From Apus apus (Eukaryota; Chordata; Aves; Apodiformes; Apodidae): 64,000 nucleotides of DNA. This document shows, one piece after another, positions 58,401-64,000 of this stretch. Made by a program: the position numbers and the translations under genes. How positions within the stretch are numbered: the stretch's first letter is position 1; the number at the start of each line of letters is the position of its first letter. The stretch lies in contig NC_067295.1 of the NCBI RefSeq assembly GCF_020740795.1, positions 434,001 to 498,000 of the forward strand. Reading direction: 5' to 3'. The notes beneath the pieces were generated by a model. The model was not told where the DNA came from. It searched no databases and worked only from the letters and a program-made list of their open reading frames with translations.

Positions 58401-61230
58401 ATCTGCCTGAACTCGGACCCAAAACCCCTGTGCTGGTTCCAGTTCCCATCAGCCTCTCTAATCCACCTCTTTAGCTGCACATACACTACAGGAAAGGTAT
58501 TTTTAGCAAGATCTGTTTTAAGACAACTGAAACCAAACAGCCAGCTACTGGGAAATATCGATTCCTTACCAATCCTGGGCTAAAGGCTCAATATAGAGCT
58601 TTTTCCTGCTGCAGGTATTATGTGCCAATAACCTTCAATGTTTTCCAGAACATGGGGAGACAGTGTCATTTAATTTGCAGTTAATTCTGAGCAGTGACTA
58701 ATTGCAGCATCTCAGGGTGCAGTTTTCCTCCCTAGAATTCCCAAGTAACCCTGTCAGATGCCCCAGTGTTGTCTTCATGGAGAAGGGCTCTTCCCAGCAG
58801 GTTTGGCTGTGAAAAGCTGAGCCTGGCTCCTGCCCAGCACCCACTGCTGTGCCCACCTGCCAGAGCCCAGCCAGGCACTGGCACCAGGAGAGCCCCCTCC
58901 AGCTCCCACACGGATCCACCTGCCTGAATCCCATCCCAGCAACAGAACTCCAGTGTGGCAGGTCCCTGCCTGCACCCGTGCTGCTGAGGCTCTGTCTCTA
59001 TCCCTCGTGCTGCCCTTGGTTTTGGGGTGCTGGCCAGGGAGCAGTGGGCACTGTGCCTACCCCATGAAGCAGACCCCGCCAGCCGGGAGCATCCCTGTGC
59101 CATCCCCTTGCCAGAGGGTGGGAGAGGAAGAAGCAGGCAAACCCAGCTCCTGCTCTCCGCCTCGCTAATTGCTCCCCGCTAATGGCCGGGTTGGCTCACA
59201 CACAAGTGGCAGCCCATTAGACTTTGCCCAACGATGCAGACTGTTTTGTGGGCTTGACTGACAGCGCGTTTTGCTAAAGTTAATTAGTAAGAAGAGAGGA
59301 AGGCAGCGAGCTTCAAGGATGCTTTGAAATTTCCTTGACTTCAGAGAGTGCCCTGACTCTGAAGAATGGGCAGAAAACCTCTGGCAGAGTCTTTTGGGTG
59401 AGCTGTGTTCCCTGGTCCCTGCCTTGCCCTCCTCGGGGTGAGCCCGGGTGCTGCAGACGCCCTCGCTCAGGCCCTGGCAGGGCTTTCCCTGCCAAGATGC
59501 TGGGAGAAATGCAGGGAGGTAAATCCGCACAGGGCACCAAGCCTTCAATATTAATGATGTGTGTGTTCTTGTGCTGTCTTCCATGACCTTGTTTGTAAAC
59601 GCAGCAATTTGTTCTAACCTTCCCTTTGGTAACATGAAATCCAGTTCATGCCCTGGCATGGCCATGGGCATGGGTGCTTTGTGAAGCTGACAAGCGAAGG
59701 ACACTGGTCCCTGGTGACCCTGGGTGTCCATCAGGGTGTGGTCTGTGGTATTTGCCATGCAGCATGTGCTCTGGGGAGGCTGGAGCTACCCGGTGCCATG
59801 GCTGGGATCAGAGCAGGCCACTGGGGTGGGCAGTGCCTGGGACCCTCTGGCAGCACCCGGCCTTTGCAGCTGGAGATGAGACTCTGCAGCCCTGGATCCC
59901 TGGCACTATGCCCATGTCCGGGGTGCTTTCCAGGCAGCAGGCATGTCAGACATGGCTGAAGCTGTCTTTTGTGTTATGTGGCATCTGTGGGACCTGCTGC
60001 TGGGTCAGTGTGGCTTGTCCTTGGTGCTGGCACATTCTCCCAACCCTTTGCAGTGAGCATCACCGAGTGGACAGCGTAACTCCGGCACCAGCTGTTAATT
60101 AGGATATCACTGCAGCTTCTGGGTGTATTAGGTGATTTTTTAAAATTAATATTTATTTTTAAAGTTTCATCTATGGAAGGAGTTGCTGTGGAGATGGGAG
60201 GTGGTGAGACCTCAGCAATTCTCCATGAGCCATGGGTGGGCTCCTGCTGTGCTGGGGTGGTGTGCTCGCTGCTGGGCAGCCTGCTCCGACCCAGCAGTAG
60301 CCACAGGGCTGGTGAGCTGGGCTCCATGGCAGTCATGCTGGGAAGCCATCACCTCCTGCTGCTTCCTGGCCATGCTGGCCTTGGGCTTTGTGGCATCCTC
60401 ATTCAGTGCTGGATGGTTATTGGGGAAGATGGAGTTACCAGTCAGATGGTGTGTGTGAGGGTGTTGGTAGTGTGCCCTTTGGAAAAGATTTTGTTGACTT
60501 AAAGGACACTGCAAGTCCCTAGAGTATTTAAATGATTAAAAATGAATCGGCAACAAAGTTAATTACTGTATTCACATTGCTTTTATGCATTGAAATGTCC
60601 CTCATTAGCTGTCTGTGAGCACCGGTGCAAATTCTTTGAATGTAAACATTTATTAAGGGCAGCTGATCTGTCATTAAATCTGAAGCTGCCTTAGTCTGGG
60701 GCGGTGGCAGTAGGGATGTGGGGACATGGGCAGAGGGACAGGCCAGCTGTTGCCTGGGCCATGGTCCTTTGTGACAGTGTTTCCTCATTGTGGATGTGGG
60801 ATGAGATGTGATCTTTGGAACCATGCAGACTGGGAGGATGCAGCGAGTCTGTCCTGCCGGCATTGCAGGGGCCCTGCTGGGGTCTAGTCCCCCCACCCCA
60901 TTATGCTGTGGCCTGGGCTGCTCAGCAGAGGGGCTGGGGCAGCAGTGCAGGGGATTCCTGTTTGCCCCATGAGCCCTCGCAGTGGCCCTCACCATGAAGC
61001 ACCAGCTGGGCAGCTCTCAGCCCAGTGTCCCTCTGTTCTAGATGTACGGTGCAATGTCAGTCAGTCAGGGAGAGCTTTTTATCTTCCTCCCACCTCAGTT
61101 TCTTGCATGCTTGACCCAGTTTTGCTAAACCTCCAAGTAGCTTTGCTTGAGCTTTCATCTACTGATGCTGTTTGCAGTCCTGCTGAGCACAGCAGCCAGG
61201 CAAGAGCTGGTGGTGGCTGTCAGCTGCGTG
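55484..61230 (+). other. HS3ST2 intron 1, first part
   Basis: This is intronic sequence following the exon 1 donor. The first 450 bases are still CpG-island DNA. An 11-bp unit (gagcagtgtgt) is repeated 2.5 times at 56249-56277. AT-rich patches with ATTA cores lie near 57560-57720, 58480-58720, 59260-59330 and 60100-60180. No second HS3ST2 exon was found: none of the open frames carries the motifs expected after WYR. No nested gene or RNA gene is recognised. Confidence 0.8.
56249..56277. repeat. 11-bp tandem repeat, 2.6 copies
   Basis: GAGCAGTGTGT occurs at 56249-56259 and 56260-56270, followed by a partial copy. It lies in intron 1 of HS3ST2 and has no evident function. Confidence 0.85.
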
Positions 61231-61370
61231 CGGTGTGGCACGGCATGGCACAGGATGGCACAGCGTGGCACAGGATAGCATGGTATGGTACAGGATAGCA
61301 TGGCATGGCACAGGATGGCACAGGATAGCATGGCATGGCACGGCATGGCACAGGATGGCATGGCAGCGCA
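61231..61370. repeat. 10-bp minisatellite, 14 units, in HS3ST2 intron 1
   Basis: Fourteen consecutive 10-base units run without any spacing change from 61231 to 61370. The commonest forms are CAGGATGGCA, CAGGATAGCA and TGGCATGGCA, so the array has at least two interleaved unit types. Three units equal ten codons, and the units lack stops in several frames. That is why repetitive open frames (Met-Pro-Cys-His-Ala type on the minus strand, Trp-His-Gly-Thr type on the plus strand) cross it on both strands. These are not genes. Confidence 0.95.
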
Positions 61371-64000
61371 CAGCCCCTTCTGCAATAGGCAGGATGCTCA
61401 GGCCACGTGCTCACTCCTGTGCTGCAGCTGCCTCTGCTCCACCCTTGCTGGAGGAGTTTGGCCTGTGCAGCCCTTCAGCACCACGCTGGCTGAGATGGGA
61501 TGGGGAAGGGACCTGCTGCTGGGCCCGGGTAGAGCGGTCCCACGGGAGTCTCCGGAGTCTCCCTTCCTCTGTGGACAGCATCCCTGCAGACAGCCCCTGA
61601 GGCTGCCACACTGGGAGGGGAAGTGCACAGCCCATGTCACCACAGCCAGTGCTGGGAGGTTTTGGCAAATTAAACAGTTTATTCTTATGCCAGTGAGTAG
61701 ATGGAGTCCAGGATTGTGCACGTGTCAGTCTCTGGTCTCCGAGGATAGCTCGGGATGCTCCTGGCACATCCCACACACAGTGAGCTGCAGCAGGTCAATG
61801 TTCCCTGGGAGCTGCCCTGCTCTCCTCCCTGCTCCATAGGGTGGATGAGGGGCCCGGGGCTGTAACAGGATTATCAGCCAGGCGCTCTCCCCGCACACAC
61901 TTACCTCCAATACCTCGATCCTCTGAGGAATTTTTGTACAAATTCCTCCCTGGGAGAGTGTTTCGCGCGTGTTCGACATCAAAGCGGCGCAGCCAGTGAG
62001 GGAGCACGTGTTTCTTTAATGTGGCAGTGTTACAGGGGCCGTGGGGTGCCCAAAGGCAGATTATAAGAAAATTAATAATTCAGGTGTAGGAAAGGTGCTG
62101 GTGAAACGTTAACTCCTTCAGGATGAGGCACTGCTGTTGCACCGGCACAGCCAGGGCTGAGCAGAGCTCTCTGCTGCTGCCACCCTGGGGCTGTGGGACC
62201 CCCTGGGGACGTGCTGGCTCCCAGGGGTCACACTGCACAGGGACACCAGCTCAGCCACTGTTCCTCTCCCTGACACTGGGAGGGAGCTGGGGGCTGGCCA
62301 GGGGGCTGCTCTGCTCTCCAGCCCACGGCAGTGCTGCAAGGCTGGGGTTTGCTCTGCTGCACCCCTAGTCTCTGTGCAGTGCTGCTGAGTGCCTAGCAGC
62401 TCTCCCAGGAGCAGCAGCTGGTGTCTGCCCCTGCTCCAGCCATCCCTCCCCGCCAGTGTCACTGGCACATCACCATCCCCATGCTGGCATCAGCTCTGGC
62501 ACTGCCTGGAGTGGCTGGCCCAGTGTGGCCTGGAGCTGGTGCTGGGACCAGCTGGGGACCCTGGGCAGAGAAAGCCCCAGGGGCTGGGTCAGGTCCTTAA
62601 AGCAGGACCAGGTCCCACCTGAGCCCTGGCCACACTGTGCCACAAACAGGCCACCAAGAGCCTTCACACCTAAAGCCATGAAAACTACGTGACATGCTAT
62701 TTGTATGTCAATAACTCTGGGAATGCAGAAGTCCAAAAATACCATTTTAAAGTCAACTGTAATTAAGTTTGCAATGCATTTCGCTGCTCCTGCAGCCCCG
62801 GAGATCCTGCCGTTAAGGTAAAGATGAATGCCTGGATGACATTTCTCCCCCTTCCATGGTTTCACTGGTGATTTATTTATCTATTTGGGTTGTGTTTTGT
62901 TGTCTCAGCAGTCTCTGTTGTTTAGGAGCAGCAAACGCTGGAAGTCCATTAAAAAAAAAACACCTCTTGTCTCATTTCAGTAATTTACTGTGTAGAGATT
63001 TTGTGTTTTTCATAACAGATTAGAACCTGTAATTTCATTTTTTTGAATACATGGACCTAATAGCTCATGTAATGAAAGTCTAACAAGGCTGAAGATGAAC
63101 CATTAATGAAACAGCAGTTTTATGATTCTCCACCAATATATTGTAATAGTGAATCACTCACAAAGCTGTCCCGTGCTGATTTGTGGTGAACCTTGTTTGT
63201 GATATGGAGACCAGCCGTGGTGCCTACTGCTCAATTAGCACTTCCTGACAGTCATTAAACAACGGGAATCGTAATCTGGATTGATGGGGTTTGAAGCAGA
63301 GTGGTGGGAAAGACCAATTAAGCCACGTCTGTGCACAGGTACCTCTGTAAAACAGCCCTGTTGATTTATGCTAATTAGTTTGTTCTCTTTCAAATGAGGA
63401 CACTGGTGAGGAGTGAGTGAGGGTGCAGGGGCTGGACACCATGCCAGTGGTGGCTTTCTGATGGCTTTCCCTGACTGCTGTCCTGAGGCCTCACGGTGCT
63501 GCCCAGACTAACAGAGCTCCAAGAGCCTGTTGGACCAGCTCACCCTGATCCTCCCAGGTCCCCATGAGGGGGGAGCACCCGCTGCAGTGCCCAGCAGGGA
63601 TTAGGGGTGTTTCAGGGAGCCCCACCAGTGGAGTTAATGCTGTGTCTGCTCACAGGCTGCTGCCAGGGCCAGGGAGCTGCCCAGGTGCAGATGTGGATGG
63701 AGGGCTCCCTGCCCCCTCCCTGCCCACCCCAGCCAGGGCACCCACGGCGCCGTGAGTCCGGCTGCAGTGGATTTGATAGTTTAGTAATACAAGACTAATT
63801 TATAAATCTTTCCATCCCATTAGTTTTTATTTGATTTAGATGCTCACATGTCAAAGCAAATGATTTAATTAGTGCAAAGCCAGGCTCCAAGGATGCTACT
63901 TTTCCCCTGGTCTGGTGCTCCCTCCCTGGTCCTGCAGCCCAGCTCCCCGTGCCAGGACAGAGGGGTGTGCACAGGGTCCTGTCTGGAGCCAGATCAGTGT
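61371..64000 (+). other. HS3ST2 intron 1, continuing past the window end
   Basis: Intronic DNA. AT-rich, repeat-free stretches at about 62690-63330 and 63770-63890 contain many ATTA/TAAT cores and could hold intronic enhancers; an A-run lies at 62951-62960. GC-rich parts (61400-61650, 62120-62640, 63400-63760) have only compositional open frames. Exon 2 of HS3ST2 is not present. Confidence 0.75.

Noticed and set aside
61155..61839. Repetitive open frames on both strands at the minisatellite
   Set aside because: They are translations of the 10-bp array, whose units lack stops in several frames; there is no independent coding evidence.
1..64000. CRISPR arrays, tRNA or rRNA genes, prokaryotic operons, endogenous retroviruses
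   Set aside because: No spaced direct repeats, cloverleaf-type or rRNA sequence, retroviral long terminal repeats or pol/env-like frames were found by reading. The window is vertebrate non-coding DNA around one gene. A covariance-model and repeat-library scan would be needed to exclude small or diverged cases.

Overview
This window looks like vertebrate genomic DNA, most likely from a bird. Two things point there. Degraded LINE fragments are scattered through it, and they carry the 3' tail typical of avian CR1 (chicken repeat 1), ending in ATTCTATGATTCTATG-like 8-mers. The only gene I can identify is the first coding exon of a vertebrate heparan sulfate 3-O-sulfotransferase, HS3ST2. Other archosaurs and turtles also carry CR1, so 'bird' is an inference and the species cannot be named. 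There are no operons, ribosome binding sites, phage genes, insertion sequences or CRISPR arrays. Most open frames in the window are chance products of GC-rich DNA.

Layout. From 1 to about 54,000 I see intergenic DNA upstream of HS3ST2. It alternates between GC-rich, CpG-poor stretches and AT-rich blocks full of TAAT/ATTA cores, which resemble conserved non-coding elements (for example 7690-8015, 9640-9950, 14461-14880, 26960-27180 and 48056-48212). CR1 fragments lie at 1061-1152, 13567-13620, 21194-21408, 22165-22428, 25569-25795, 37250-37660 and 38345-38384, with a weaker candidate at 33133-33180. GC/CpG-rich islands lie at 9140-9470, 21560-22030, 33330-33480, 40440-40630 and 49090-49290. 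The 21560-22030 island ends in a consensus splice donor, and a strong TATA box with a donor about 120 bases downstream follows at 22529. This makes 21.4-22.7 kb the best candidate for an unannotated promoter region.

From about 54,060 to 55,930 a large CpG island holds the HS3ST2 promoter, 5' UTR and exon 1. A perfect palindromic cAMP-response element (TGACGTCA, 54691-54698) sits nine bases upstream of a TATA-like box (54708-54714). Two small upstream ORFs follow, the second overlapping the main start. The start codon at 55007 opens a type II membrane protein. The cytosolic tail, membrane anchor and stem lie in one frame, but the start of the sulfotransferase domain lies in another. A one-base excess is therefore present between about 55226 and 55319, most simply in a run of seven C at 55235-55241. 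Exon 1 ends at 55477 with a GTGAGG donor.

From 55,478 to the window end lies HS3ST2 intron 1. It contains a 10-bp-unit minisatellite (61231-61370) and AT-rich candidate regulatory blocks. The second exon, which should encode most of the sulfotransferase domain, is not in the window.

I looked for an undescribed system and did not find a convincing one. The observations most worth checking are the HS3ST2 frameshift, its CRE/TATA/uORF arrangement, and the possible promoters at 21.6-22.7 kb.
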